A stretch of 64,000 nucleotides of DNA, taken from NCBI GenBank assembly GCA_022606425.2, contig JAHDVF020000661.1:62001-126000 (forward strand). Reading direction: 5' to 3'. A model generated the notes under the pieces. The model had not been told where the DNA came from. It saw only the letters and a program-made list of their open reading frames with translations, and did not search any database. Of this stretch, positions 33,056 to 43,553 are shown piece after piece. The position numbers were made by a program, and so were the translations under genes. Each line of letters starts with the position of its first letter. Within the stretch, counting starts at the first letter, position 1. This DNA comes from Lepidostoma basale (Eukaryota; Arthropoda; Insecta; Trichoptera; Lepidostomatidae).

Positions 33056-33305
33056 ACAAGTCTTATAAATTTTCACTTTGCTGCTGATCATCATGTCAGG
33101 GTTTTTCCAGATTGATTTCTTCAGGCATCCAAAATGACCGCAGCCTTGATTATTTGCCCGATCACTTCACACGGTAGATCCGTTTTCTCACACAAGTCCA
33201 CACCCAGATATCTAAATTTTTCCAACTGTTCCACTGAAACACCTCCCACAGACACGCTACATCCTACCTGAGCTCAAGAGAATACCATACTCTTGGTCTT
33301 TGCTA
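33025..33305 (-). mobile_element. LINE post-RT fragment
   Basis: The minus strand reads a stretch ending YLGVDLCEKTDLPCEVIGQI and then IKAAVILDA; EYGILLS precedes it. FRYLG is a hallmark of LINE RT sequences after the catalytic core. 5' and 3' truncated. Confidence 0.55.
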
Positions 33306-33685
33306 CTGATATGATCATATTTAACAAAACAATAATAATAAACAGCATAACAAGAAGGTCGAATTGTGGCATTTTTAATGAATACAAATATTAAATATAA
33401 CATCATGGACTAATATTTTTTTAAATTTATAGTTTACTAACCTACATAAAAGTTGTGTAAGCTCGGAAACCAAATGCAAATTTTCTCTTTGTTCTCGGCC
33501 AAACATGCGGAGCTTCTTTTAGATTCCCGCGATAAGTTTGTCTTATGTGAATAGCGCTAAGAAGTTAATCTTAGTAAGTAGACATCTAATTTAAGTTATA
33601 TTCAATAAAAATGTCATGGCCGACATACTTTTATAGATGCGCAGAAGATCAAAGATACACTCGTGCTCGAATAAAATTAACCATT
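33306..33685. other. No gene seen
   Basis: AT-rich DNA with no motif between a LINE fragment and an M element. Confidence 0.35.
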
Positions 33686-33689
33686 ATAA

Positions 33690-34215
33690 ATTCATGAAAT
33701 TTAATTGTATCTCAATAGAGACGAAGATGCAAACTGGAAACTGAATATGGTTGATCAAGGTGTTTACAGGACTTATGACCTGTCATTGGTTGGGTTAAGC
33801 GCACGCTTTATGTAATTACAACATTCCCCAATATATACTTATCTTCACATGTCAGTTTCAATACGCCATCTATGTAGATTTGATTACATATGTTAATCTT
33901 TTAAAGATTAATCTATATAATCACACACTAACGCCATCTATGGAGATTAATTTTAAGCATTTAGCAAACTACTTTATTAACACAATGTGAAGGCTATCGC
34001 CATTAGCACATTGTTTAGAAGCCGCCTGGAGATATCTCTCCTATCTATATGCCAAATAATTGACCAGAATGATTACAAATATTTTTTGTGAATGTATACT
34101 TATACTTGTACACGAATCCTGGATTTCATGAAATTCAATTTCATGAATTAATCACCCACCATGGGTGAAATCCAGGATTCATGTACAAGTATAAGTATAC
34201 ATTCACAAAAAATAT
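33690..34215 (+). mobile_element. M element plus palindromic end block
   Basis: 33700-34020 is M interior starting TTAATTGTATCTCAATAGAG. At 34085-34215 lies a palindrome: GTGAATGTATACTTATACTT ... CTGGATTTCATG, a short centre, then CATGGGTGAAATCCAGG ... AAGTATAAGTATACATTCAC. The arms equal the M leader, so this is two leaders head to head. Confidence 0.6.
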
Positions 34216-34318
34216 TCATTATAAATTCGATTTTTTTATGAATTAAAACGCGTTTTTTCCACTTCTTTCAAACATAGAAAAACAGTGTCTTCATAAAAAA
34301 AATCGGCATTATAATGCT

Positions 34319-34428
34319 AAGTATATAATATGATGTTGTCGATATATTTAAGGCGTTTACAATGTGGAATATATTCCACATTGTAGGTATACGCCTTAAA
34401 TATATCGAAAACATCATATTATATACTT
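34319..34428. repeat. 110-bp nearly loopless hairpin
   Basis: Arms of about 55 bp (AAGTATATAATATGATGTTG ... ACAATGTGGAAT, then ATTCCACATTGT ... CAACATCATATTATATACTT-like) meet with almost no spacer near 34372. A few mismatches only (GTTGTC/GAAAAC; GCGTTTAC/GTATACGC). No relation to the other foldbacks seen. Confidence 0.75.
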
Positions 34429-34587
34429 GTATTCAGCAATTTATTTTTATGTACAACATATTGATTTTGATTTGATTTGATTAGATTTAATCTTAGACTT
34501 GGACTTATGGTAGATCTTCTGGTTCAGCTTAAACGACTAGCTCCTCATATATCTATTGGAAACATAATTAGAAAGGTTTTTTTTGTA

Positions 34588-34826
34588 AACAACAGGTCGT
34601 TTGAACCCAACAACTGTGTACGATTTGTTTTTTGCTATTATTATATTGATTCATGTGATCAATCGTGACATGTGATAGGTAGCTAATCTATCGCCATTTT
34701 ATTGTCACGTGAATTCTACACCAGACCAAAGACAGTGTGACAATCACACTGCCATTGCCGGGAATCGAACCCGAGACCTTCGGTATGGAAGTCAGAGCTC
34801 TTACCACTCTGCCACGAAGTTCGACA
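34588..34826 (-). mobile_element. tRNA-derived SINE (family S1), best copy
   Basis: On the minus strand from 34826: A-box TGGCAGAGTGG (a full match to TRGYNNANNNG), then TAAGAGCTCTGACTTCC and B-box GGTTCGATTCC (perfect). A unique body follows (TGGTGTAGAATTCACGTGAC) to about 34588. Pol III promoter spacing is right. It does not fold as a canonical tRNA, so it is a SINE rather than a tRNA gene. Other copies: 19277-19500 and 59575-59715. Confidence 0.8.
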
Positions 34827-35100
34827 AGGTTAGAAGAAGACCATAAATATTTATGCGAATAAATGTTTTACATATATTTTCAAACTGCTTTTCAGTTGTG
34901 CTTAAAACAAAACATATATTTATTATACATAAATATTACAATAAAACTCCTTGAAAACTATCGTTTTTCATACATATTAATAATTTAATAGGGAGTTTTA
35001 CATCATTGTTGAAACAATAAATATATATTTATTTCTCTTTTTCATTTTTATATTATATATTTTGTTTAAACAACACTTACATCTCCATATTAAATAATTA
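34827..35100. other. AT-rich spacer, no gene
   Basis: Contains a phrase shared with 46300-46380 (CTCCTTGAAAACTATCGTTT), so part is J-flank repeat. Confidence 0.35.
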
Positions 35101-35104
35101 ATAA

Positions 35105-35245
35105 AAATGAAAACATATGTTTTCTAAATGTAATATTAAATTATGCGAATTATCAAATGTTTGATAATACCTTAGTAAAGGGAAACATGTCATTCTCATA
35201 AAATATAACAGAACTTCAACAAAAACATGTTTTCATTCGTATTAA
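35105..35245 (+). repeat. J-family foldback, both arms
   Basis: TTGATAATACC, a loop TTAGTAA, AGGGAAACATGTCATTCTCA, then AAATATAACAGAACTTC and ACATGTTTTCATTCGTATTA. The left arm (AAAACATATGTTTTCTAAAT) mirrors the right end. Loop and GAAAC half well preserved, TTGATAA instead of CTGATGA. Confidence 0.6.
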
Positions 35246-35755
35246 TTATCAAAATATGTAGGTACTTAAATTTATTTAAAATAAATGTTCGTATATCGTA
35301 TTCATTTATGAAATATTATTGAAGGTGACTTCGGTGTATTTAAAAAATATATATTTATTATACATATTTTAAATCCTTTTGAATTTTTGGAACAACCGTG
35401 TACCCCGGACATATATAATATTTATGTAGTGTTGTGGACAACTGTGATTAATTTTATGGATCAAAATAAATCAGTTTAACTCTAACGGGACGTAGTGTAC
35501 GAGTGAGAATTTGTTCCGCGGATGTGGAATATCACTCTTATCGCCAGAGCTCTTTTATTTTTATTCATAAAACATTTTAATAGGCTGTCTGCAGATAAAC
35601 TCTATTGCCAGTATTTTTTACAACCTACGTAGCTCGCCTGATCAATGCGTTCTTTCTATACAGACTATCAAAGGGGCTTTGTATTTATGGTTTGCTAAAG
35701 ATTTTTCACAGTTTTTGTTAATACTCAAACCAATTATTTAGTTAATAAAGTAGTT
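35246..35755. other. No gene seen
   Basis: AT-rich; a slightly GC-richer part at 35480-35560 has no ORF or repeat match. Confidence 0.3.
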
Positions 35756-36110
35756 GTTTACTTGGACTTGGACTTGTATCTTCTGGCTTACAGAGGTTCA
35801 GCTCATGTGGCTATTCCTCTTACGTCTGATGGGAACATTGTTGGAAGGTGATTTGGTGGGTTGTTAGTTTATGCGGGGGCATGATTTGTGTGGCCCGGAG
35901 TGTTCCTCTGAAGAATTTTAAGCGCTTGTGGCGGCTGGTGGTGTTTGGGTCGTAATTTGAGAGGTATTTTATTGTTGGGTTAGGATGTGAAGGGAGTCCT
36001 TTGTAAAAACGTTCGGCAAGTTTCAGAATGAATTCATATATCATCGGGATTCCCGATTCTAGGTGCAGTTGTGTGATCCTGGTCCATGTAGGCGCACCAA
36101 ACGATAAACG
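35756..36110 (-). mobile_element. Jockey-like LINE C-terminal fragment
   Basis: Starts with the inverted hexamer tail ACTTGGACTTGGACTTG. The minus strand encodes GIPMIYEFILKLAERFYKGL, PSHPNPTIKYLSNYDPN and FFRGTLRATQIM. Same family as 29195-29640 and about as complete. The ORF from 36044 to 35820 is still open. Confidence 0.7.
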
Positions 36111-36148
36111 GTAGTTGATTAGATATAATTCATTGTTTACAATTTTCG

Positions 36149-36735
36149 CTTGAAATAACTTTTTGAAAACGTATTTTCACTACACTATTTTGCATTTATC
36201 ACAAACATATTTTGGGACATAGACTTTCCATGACTGTTTTCTTTCCCTCTGCCACATCCCATCATCTTGGGTTGGCCTTCCTCGAACGAAAACGCCAAAC
36301 TTTTCTATTTTGACTCATCTCCACTGTCAGGTCCTCGCGTTGGAGCTCCTTTTCCATGTTGGCCCACCATGTTGCCATTGGGCGACCTCTTCTTCATGGT
36401 GTTGTGGGAATGCTGAGGGATTTTAGGACAATGTGTTCGCTGTCTCCTCGCATCACGTGACCGTACCACCTGAGTCGAGATTCTCTTAATTTTTCCGTTA
36501 TTGGGGCAACCTTAAAGCTACCCCTCACGTATTCGTCCCTTACGTGGTCCAGCCTTGTGACGCCTCCGGCCCACCTCAGCATTTTCATCTCGGCAGCGTG
36601 GACTCGACAGATTTTCTATTACTGTTATAATTAATTTATACATACAATAAAGAAGGGAAGTCTATGTGCCGAAACATGTTTGTGAAAGGTGCAAAAAAGT
36701 GTTGTGAAAAAACAATGTTTTCAAAAAGTTATTCA
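36149..36735. mobile_element. Inverted arms enclosing an RTE-like fragment
   Basis: The left arm 36149-36231 and right arm 36655-36735 are about 83-bp inverses at roughly 80% identity (AACTTTTTGAAAAC ... GACATAGACTTTCC against GGAAGTCTATGTGCCG ... AAAAAGTTATT). The right arm contains CCGAAACATGTTTGTG, the GAAAC-palindrome half of the ribozyme-like motif. No CTGANGA partner was found. Confidence 0.5.
36270..36610 (-). mobile_element. RTE-like LINE C-terminal fragment
   Basis: The minus strand reads AAEMKMLRWAGGVTRLDHVR, VRGSFKVAPITEKLRESRL, RWYGHVMRGDSEHIV, then a stop, GRPMATWWANMEKEL. This block order is typical of RTE-clade ORFs at their C-terminal end. One stop and a shift before the basic end. 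Confidence 0.7.
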
Positions 36736-36879
36736 AAAGTTTATATTTTAATTATGTTTAAAAAATTGTCAAGTAAAAACAAAACGCCATCTCTCGGAAA
36801 CAAATATTACCTTACATTTTTAAAAACATTTCCATAGCTTATTTATTAACGTCAGTATTGAAAATTAATTCCCCAATTT

Positions 36880-37140
36880 GATTTGTTTGTACGGCAACTG
36901 TTGCATGTAATATCGCATCAATCATAGTTTAAAAAGGATCACGCGTGAGGTGTCCTGGCAGCGGGCCAATGTTTGTATTACACCATCCGGATGTTACTAG
37001 AGCTTACACGCTGTCACTGTTATGTAATTCGGACATTTTCAGAATTCGAAACTCTCTGGAACGGTTATTTTAATCGCGGATTAGCTCTGAAAGTTGCGCT
37101 CTCTTAACGGACGATTAATAGTTAAGCTCGCAAAATTTGT
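36880..37140. other. Single-copy GC-balanced island
   Basis: GAGGTGTCCTGGCAGCGGGC, then GTTATTTTAATCGCGGATTA and GGACGATTAATAGTTAAG. TAAT/ATTA homeodomain cores cluster near the end. No repeat match, no ORF. Candidate conserved regulatory DNA of the host locus. Confidence 0.3.
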
Positions 37141-37424
37141 AAACATGAATGTTTCAATGTATTGAGTGGTATCTTTATAATTACATCTTCAAAACAAAAT
37201 ATTATTGCAATGCTTTTGGAGGGTGCATACTATTTTTATTTTATTTTCTATTATTCAATAAATAAAAATTCATACTTTTTTTTTACAATTTAGTCAGCTT
37301 AATTTTGATTGGTTCAATAGTCCAATGTAAACATATTATTTTTAATATTTTGTGAAACCATTAAATTATTATTGTTTTTATTATTATTTGAAATGCTTCA
37401 TCATATTTCACTTTTTTATTACTG

Positions 37425-37790
37425 TAACTAACTAACTAACTAACCATCACGCCGTCTCCCCGAAGGGGTAGGCAGAAATAATGGACTGCCACACTTTTCT
37501 TTCCTGACATATTTCTCACGCTTCCTCAACATTGCCATGCACGTGCGTCACTCTTAACGCGGCTGACATTCAAACAAACAAACAACAAACAAACAAACCA
37601 TCACGCCGTTTCCCCGCAGGGGTAGGCAGAGAGAATGATTAATTTGATCGTGCCACGTTTTTCTCGGTCTTGTGTGCGAAAAATCGATATGCGAAAGTGT
37701 AGATATTTAGATCAGTGTATCAGGATAGATAAGTGTGGCGTTCCATTCTCTCTGTCTATCCTCCCGGAGAAACGGCGTGATGGTTCGTTT
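37425..37790. mobile_element. Cluster of LINE-A 3' ends, both tail types
   Basis: 37425-37565 (-): TAAC tail then the PFGE-type end. 37569-37670 (-): AAACAAACAAAC tail and CGTTTCCCCGCAGGGGTA, the PCGE-type end. 37690-37795 (+): GTGTGGCGTTCCATTCTCTC to CGGCGTGATGGTTCG. The last two face each other as an inverted pair. Confidence 0.6.
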
Positions 37791-38580
37791 TTTAGCTTTT
37801 TGTTTGTATTAGTATTTCTAAAGTGACACAAGTCAAAAGCACGCTTTTGACTTGAGTCACTTTAGTGATGATGCTTGTGCGAAATGTATAATTGAAAATA
37901 TAACAAACAAAACATAAAGGCATGTTGGTTTGTTTGTTCATTGTTTGTATTAGTATGTCTAAAGTGACACAAGTCAAAAGCACGCTTTTGACTTGTGTCA
38001 CTTAAGTGATGCTTGTGCGATATATATAATTAAAAACAGAACAAACAAAACATAAAGGCATGTTGGTTTGTTCGTTTATTATTTGAATTAGTAGGTATAT
38101 CTTAAGTGACACAAGTCAAAAGCACGCTTTTGACTTGTGTCACTTTAGTGATGCTTTTGCGAAATGTATAATTAAAAACAGAACAAACAAAACATAAAGA
38201 CATGTTGGTTTGTTTGTTTATTGTTTGTATTAGTATGTCTAAAGAACACAAGTCAAAAGCAAGCTTTTGACTTGTGTCACTTTAGTGATACTTGTGCGAT
38301 GTGTATAATTAAAAACAGAACAAAGAAAACATAAAGTCATGTTGGTTTGTTTGTTTATTGTATGAATTAGTACCTATGTCTAAAGTGACGTAAGTCAAAA
38401 GCATGATTTTGACTTGTGTCACCTTAGTGATACTTGTGCAATGTGTATAATTCAAAAAAGAAAATAAAGACATGTTGGTTTGTTTGTTTGTTGTTTGTAT
38501 TACTATTTCAAAGTCACACAAGTCAAAAGCACGCTTTTGACTTGTGTCACATTAGTGATACTTGTTCGATGTGTACTGTG
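37790..38580. repeat. Tandem array of six ~140-bp units, each with a hairpin
   Basis: Hairpins start at 37820, 37961, 38103, 38241, 38382 and 38510 (spacings 141, 142, 138, 141, 128). Each has arms AAGTGACACAAGTCAAAAGC and its inverse, with a 2-nt centre AC, up to 42-44 nt long. Between hairpins are GTGATGCTTGTGCGAAATG, an AAAACAGAACAAACAAAAC tract and GGTTTGTTTGTTTATTGTTT. Units 4 and 5 carry arm mutations. Adjoins a LINE-A end whose tail is TTTG-like. Confidence 0.85.
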
Positions 38581-39235
38581 TTCGTTATTGTAAATGTATG
38601 AGGGTAGGATGTAATAGTGCGGAATAAAAGGAAATGCCTAAAGCAACAAATTACGAAATGAAAAAAAATATATATATACGAGTATATATGTATGATACCT
38701 TTTCACGCTTGTTATATTTTTACGTTCACAATAATTCACGTTTCTATTATTGGAATAAAAGCTTTCCCAAAATTTTCTTTCAGAATGTATCTATTTATAC
38801 GTAAAAGAAGTAAAAAAAGTAAATAAAAAGCGTTCGCACATCGCATTCTAATGAATAACATTTTCTTTTTGGTTCGTCGCCAAATGGACGATCATTGTCG
38901 CGGTCAGATTTCATTATCATTAAACGTGCGAAATACGCAAAAATTCTATAAAGCTTTTGTTTGAATTAATTATTCCGAGCATTTTACAATTCAAATTCAA
39001 ATTCAAAATTCGGAAAAACAAAAAAAACATTTTTTTTTCACCTAAAAAAGGCAGATACGATTACGGAAGCCATTAAGGTTCGTATATTTAAACTAGAAAC
39101 ATCACCGTTCAGCATATCAAATAAATTAATTGACAAATAAAAATAATGGAATATATGAAGTTATACCTGGATATTAATGTGGTAATTGATATTTATTGAT
39201 TTAAATTCGTTGTAAAAAATTAAATAAAAACCGAT
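38581..39235. other. AT-rich, apparently single-copy, no gene
   Basis: A GC-richer patch at 38870-38940 (TTCGTCGCCAAATGGACG) has no ORF. Otherwise featureless. Confidence 0.3.
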
Positions 39236-39239
39236 ATAA

Positions 39240-39390
39240 ATTTATAACACTTATAATACCACAATTTATTTTTATTCACTGAGAGCTTCGCGACAGCTGT
39301 TTCGCCTACCGATGTTGGCATCATCAGGTGTAACAATATCAATAACAATCAGTGAATAAAAATAAATTGTCATATTATAACAGTGTTGTA
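39240..39390. mobile_element. A-family palindrome, PLE-like
   Basis: Arms CAATTTATTTTTATTCACTGA and TCAGTGAATAAAAATAAATTG (about 20 bp perfect, longer with mismatches through TTATAACAC...GTGTTGTAA) enclose a ribozyme-like core read on the minus strand. One more family, B (50440-50560), shares the core but not the arms. Confidence 0.6.
39285..39334 (-). ncRNA. Hammerhead-like motif (family A)
   Basis: Minus strand: CTGATGA (39327-39321), extra T, stem II GCC...GGC with extra TA pairing, GAAAC (39303-39299), palindromic stem III ACAGCTGT, then C, giving the optimal triplet GUC. Stem I next to the core is weak (GCG against CAC has a C-A mismatch), while the outer 20 bp pair perfectly. The catalytic core is complete; activity is uncertain because of stem I. 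Confidence 0.55.
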
Positions 39391-40300
39391 ATGTTGAAGT
39401 ATTATAGTGTTTTGGCCAAAACAATGGACTATTCAATATATTATAAATAATTAAATATATAATTATTTTGTGTAATTTAACTTAATTTAGCAGTGCGCAA
39501 TTGTGTTATTGTGACCACTTTAATGTATGGAAGTGAAGCATGAAACTGGCAAAATAAGGATGGAACTATAATAAATGCAGTAGGAATGAGATATCTTATA
39601 CGAATGTGTTAGTATTATATAATATATAATTAAACTTCTAGATATTTACCGCATTTTGCGGACGATAAGACGTATTAGACCATAGGACGCACCCTAAAAT
39701 CTTAAAGATTCTGACTTAAAAATGCTTCACGAAAATTCTCCGGGTCTAAAATAAGATAACTTGGAAACATTAGAAATTAAGAAAGCCCTTAACAATCATT
39801 TATCCTAAATTAAAAATCAAACTAATCTTTCACATAGACCCATTGTTAAAAACAATTCAGAGCATTAAATTAAAACTATTTTTCTTAGACTGCGTTGTTG
39901 TGAACTAAATATAAATAATTTTATTTTATTGTTTTGTACCTATGAGCGCATGTAATTTATTGTTTTTTTAATTGTTATAGATATACTATTATCGTTTACG
40001 ATAAGACAGTTATTTTTAACAATAGTTACTTGTACTATATATCATGTTGTTCTCTCGATATTAGACACTCCCACACATAATTTAATTAATTTCTAATTTA
40101 CATGTCAATTCAAATATGATTGTGTACAGTGATTAATTTTGAAATATTAGGCAGTGATTATAATGTTTTCCTACTTGCAGAATCGTAAATTTGTTAATTT
40201 TTGCAGTGCTTATTAAATAATCAAAATATTAATCACTTATAATTAATGAACAAGTTAGCTATATAATTACAGGTTTAGACGAGCGTTTAAAAAACACAAT
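39391..40300. other. AT-rich with one LINE-A scrap
   Basis: 39515-39600 (+) carries TATGGAAGTGAAGCATGAAA and AATAAATGCAGTAGGAATGA, the MYGSEAWNW ... INAVEM block of LINE-A. The rest shows no gene. Confidence 0.45.
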
Positions 40301-40304
40301 TTTC

Positions 40305-40400
40305 ATATAAAGCACGCACTTTGTGATAGACATTTAAACATATAATAAAAAAAAAAGTTTGTATTTAACCACTGTTTTATTAGTTTCGGATGCAACCAAA
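40305..40400 (-). repeat. G-family half copy
   Basis: TTTCATATAAAGCACGCACTTTGTG, AAGTTTGTATTTAACCACTG and TTAGTTTCGGATGCAACC match the left arm of 16644-16756, ending in the inverted GAAAC half. No CTGANGA half present. Confidence 0.5.
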
Positions 40401-40494
40401 CTTCGTCCAATCAATTTTAGCACTAAATATTATATATATGTATAATAAGAATACTGTAGATAAATAAATAATGTGATTTAATGATTATCAATTT

Positions 40495-41065
40495 TTAAGA
40501 ATTAATTGTATCTCAATAGAGACGAAGATGTTAATTATTTGGAAACAGAATATGGTAGTCGAAGCGCGTACAGGACTTATGACCTGTCATTGGTTGGATT
40601 AAGCGATCACTTTATGTTTAACAACATTTTAACAATGATAAAAAACCATCATATTAAATAATTAATATGAATGAAAACGTCTGATTTCTAGAATTTTTAT
40701 TAAATTTAATGCGAAACACATCATCGTTATAAAGTATACCAAATAAAACACTCAGAAAACAGACATTTTCATACATATCAATTATAAATTATTTAAAACC
40801 CTGTATTTAAGTTTGATGATAACGTCTGATTTCTAGAAGTTTTATTTTATTTTATGCGAAACATGACATTCTTATAAAATATTATAAAACTTCTAGAAAA
40901 CAGAAGTTTTTCTGCAAAATAAATTGAAATTGATTTAATTAGTTAATGGGAGTGACATGTTTTGCCTTTCTACAGCATTATCAAATATTTGTTATTGCTC
41001 TAGTAAGGCTAAATGCCACTCTCATAAAATATAATATGCTTCTAGAAAACAGATGTTTTCATCAT
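40495..41065. repeat. M element fragment followed by a J-family cluster
   Basis: 40495-40640 (+): AATTGTATCTCAATAGAGAC and TCATTGGTTGG of M. Then J arms and cores at 40660-40775, 40800-40930 and 40940-41065 (GACATGTTTTGCCTTTCTAC, AGCATTATCAAATA; arm AAACTTCTAGAAAACAGA repeated). All J copies lack CTGATGA. Confidence 0.6.
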
Positions 41066-41635
41066 TATAAATATAATATATAAAATAGTGGTATATATTA
41101 TACGAAAAAGGTATATTATTTTATGTTGAAGTATTTTATTAATTGTAATCCAGATTTATGCGTATTTCATCCATGTTTTTATTTTGTATTGCTTTTATTC
41201 ACCATTGATGAAAACGTGAATCAACTATTGTGTCTACGTATAAGTATAACCAGACAAGTCAAATTCGATTCGTTCAGACTGCCTAACAATGGACGCTAAT
41301 CTGACATTAATCTTTATTGTAATCCCAGAACAGATTCACGCAAACGCCGGATTAACATTTGAATAATTCAACTCGGACACATATGAACATGGCCAATGTA
41401 ACACACGACTGATGGCATCGGCTGTTTTACCTTGCGACCTGCCGAACCAACTTGCTTTTGGTGATGCCAGTTGGGAGAGATTTTCGTTAATAGATGTTAA
41501 CGAATCGGTGTTCGTAGCGACATAAGTATGCTTTATTATTGTAAAAAAATAAAAACTTAAAAGTAACAATCAATTGAATGAAATATTTATTTTCAAAATT
41601 TAGATTTAATTAAAAAAAAATTATTTGAAGACGAT
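41066..41635. other. No gene; possible repeat Z relative
   Basis: 41330-41515 has TTGGTGATGCCAGTTGGGAGAG, resembling the conserved heart of repeat Z, in GC-balanced DNA. Flanks are AT-rich. Confidence 0.3.
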
Positions 41636-41639
41636 ATAT

Positions 41640-42250
41640 GTTAGATTATCGAACAACAAAATAAATAAGAAATGTAAGGCAGATGATTGCATCATAAATA
41701 AAATTAAGAAAATTATCCCTGAGATGGTTTGAACATATGGAACGCATAGATGAGAGAAAATTTATTAAAATGTTGTATACCTACAAGCAGCGTCAAACAA
41801 AATCAAAATCAATATTTGGCTTTTTTCTATAAAGTGAAGCTTGAAGCTGGCAAAAAATGATAAATGCAGTAGAAATGAGATCACTGAGAAGAATGTGCGG
41901 TAAAACGATATATAATAGAATACCGAACAACAAAACAAATAAGAAATGTAAGGCAGATGATTGCATCATAAATAAAATCAAAAAAGTATATCTGAGGTGG
42001 TTTGGACATATGGAACAGAAGAATGGTTAAAATGTTGTATACAAGCAGTGTCAGTGGAAAAAGATGCCTTGAAAGACCAAGGAAAGCATAGCATGACCAA
42101 TTTAATCAAATACTGAAAGGCGGCTACAAGTCGGAAAAATCGACGAGCGTGTATGTTACGATGTATGAATGTGGAAGAAGCTTATGAGGTATGTTAGGAC
42201 AGAACGGTATGGCGGTCCATCCTCTCTGCCTAATCCTCCGGGGAAATTAG
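41640..42250 (+). mobile_element. Two partly repeated LINE-A fragments
   Basis: The text GAACAACAAAACAAATAAGAAATGTAAG occurs at 41651 and again at 41924 (with one difference), each followed by CAGATGATTGCATCATAAAT and the WFGHMER-like region. The second continues to CTGCCTAATCCTCCGGGG and TTAGTTAGTT. A local tandem duplication or two insertions of the same subfamily. Confidence 0.6.
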
Positions 42251-42279
42251 TTAGTTATTTGAAAAAAAAAATAATACGC

Positions 42280-42540
42280 ATTGTTTTCCGAATCGTGCCA
42301 AGGATTGAACCCATGACTCCTGAATCAAGAGCACACTTAATATATATTTATCATGTATGTATTAGAGTTTTTTTTAATGCATAAATTTACTAATTAATTT
42401 AAATATTTTTTAACAAATAGGAATCACAGTAAATCTAATCGAATTAAAATCAAGATATTATCTTAACATATAATGGAACCCTGTATCTTTTGATTATGAT
42501 ACCACTCTACCACTAAGCCATGGTATACAAGTTTCTATAT
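42280..42540 (-). mobile_element. Two tRNA-derived SINE heads
   Basis: Minus strand 42535-42470: A-box TGGCTTAGTGG, then GTAGAGTGGTATCATAATC and a decayed B-box GGTTCCATTA. Minus strand 42345-42285: CTCTTGATTCAGGAGTCATG and B-box GGTTCAATCC. Both resemble tRNA-headed SINEs of different families from S1. Confidence 0.55.
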
Positions 42541-43261
42541 GCGTTAAAAGAAGGCAGCCTCTACTGTTCCAATTTTAAAATCGATTAAAAACGCAATCCT
42601 ACACACCATTGAAAATATAAAGAACAATTGCTTTAATGTTATTAAAGATCACAATCGATTGGCAATAGTAAGAAACTTATATATTTTATAAGCACACATA
42701 CAAACAAAAGTGAGATTGTATATCTATATATATAAAACAAAGTCAAAAATCGTGTTAGTTACACCATTTATAACTCGAGAACGGCTGGACCAATTTTGAA
42801 GATCTTTGATTTGCTGGATTTGTCTCCGTTCCGGATAACAGAATAATTATTAAAACATTTGAAAAAATCACCCAAATGATTTACAATTAATCAAATTTGT
42901 CGTAAATTTGACTAAATTTGACTTCTGAATAGATAGTATAAAAAACAAAATGGCGTATATTTTAGTTTCGGTATCGCCCGTAGGTGGTGTATTGTTCCTC
43001 ATTGCAAATGTGAACTAAACGTCAAATGTCAATGTGAAAGATTTGAGGTTATGGTTGAATCATCGCCGGGATTTATAGTTTTCTTTATTAATTTTAGATT
43101 AACAATGCCCAAAGTTATAAAAATCAGTATAAGAGAGACTATTCCAAAAGTTAAACCCCTTTTGTGAAGGAGAGCACAGAATATTTGCGCCATTAATTCC
43201 ATTCGAAAAAGATGACAGATGAGTTGTTATCCGTAGAGATTCAATAACCGATTTATGATTA

Positions 43262-43498
43262 GTGAATAATAATAAAAATACGTATTGTATATTTTGTATT
43301 GATTTCATAGGTGTATCTGTGTACATTCGGTCCAGAGAATTGTTACCATGGGAAATGCAGCCACGAGTACTTAATAAACGAAATATTAGGCTAGATGAAG
43401 AAGAGGAATTTCTTTTTTCAATTGATAGGGACACTGAATCATCAAACTCTTCAGATGATGAATGTGATGATGCTAATGATGAAAACGGAGTTCATTGA
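43262..43498 (+). CDS. Acidic 78-aa ORF inside the Helitron
   Basis: Begins near 43262; the 3' half encodes LDEEEEFLFSIDRDTESS and then DDECDDANDENG, strongly acidic. Upstream, 43106 opens MPKVIKISIRETIPKVKP before a stop. No domain recognised. It may be a fragment captured by the Helitron or chance. Single copy in the window. Confidence 0.25.
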   Translation: MNNNKNTYCIFCIDFIGVSVYIRSRELLPWEMQPRVLNKRNIRLDEEEEFLFSIDRDTESSNSSDDECDDANDENGVH

Positions 43499-43553
43499 TG
43501 GATCACACTTATTCAAAATTATGTTGTCTGCTATTTAATTGTTTTAACGTGTT

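Noticed and set aside
34741..34826. True tRNA gene on the minus strand
   Set aside because: A and B boxes are present, but the arms do not form a cloverleaf, and the head is fused to a body shared with two other copies: a SINE.
37790..38580. CRISPR-like array
   Set aside because: Repeats are about 140 bp with internal hairpins, there are no unique spacers of 25-45 bp, no cas genes, and the context is a eukaryotic repeat landscape.
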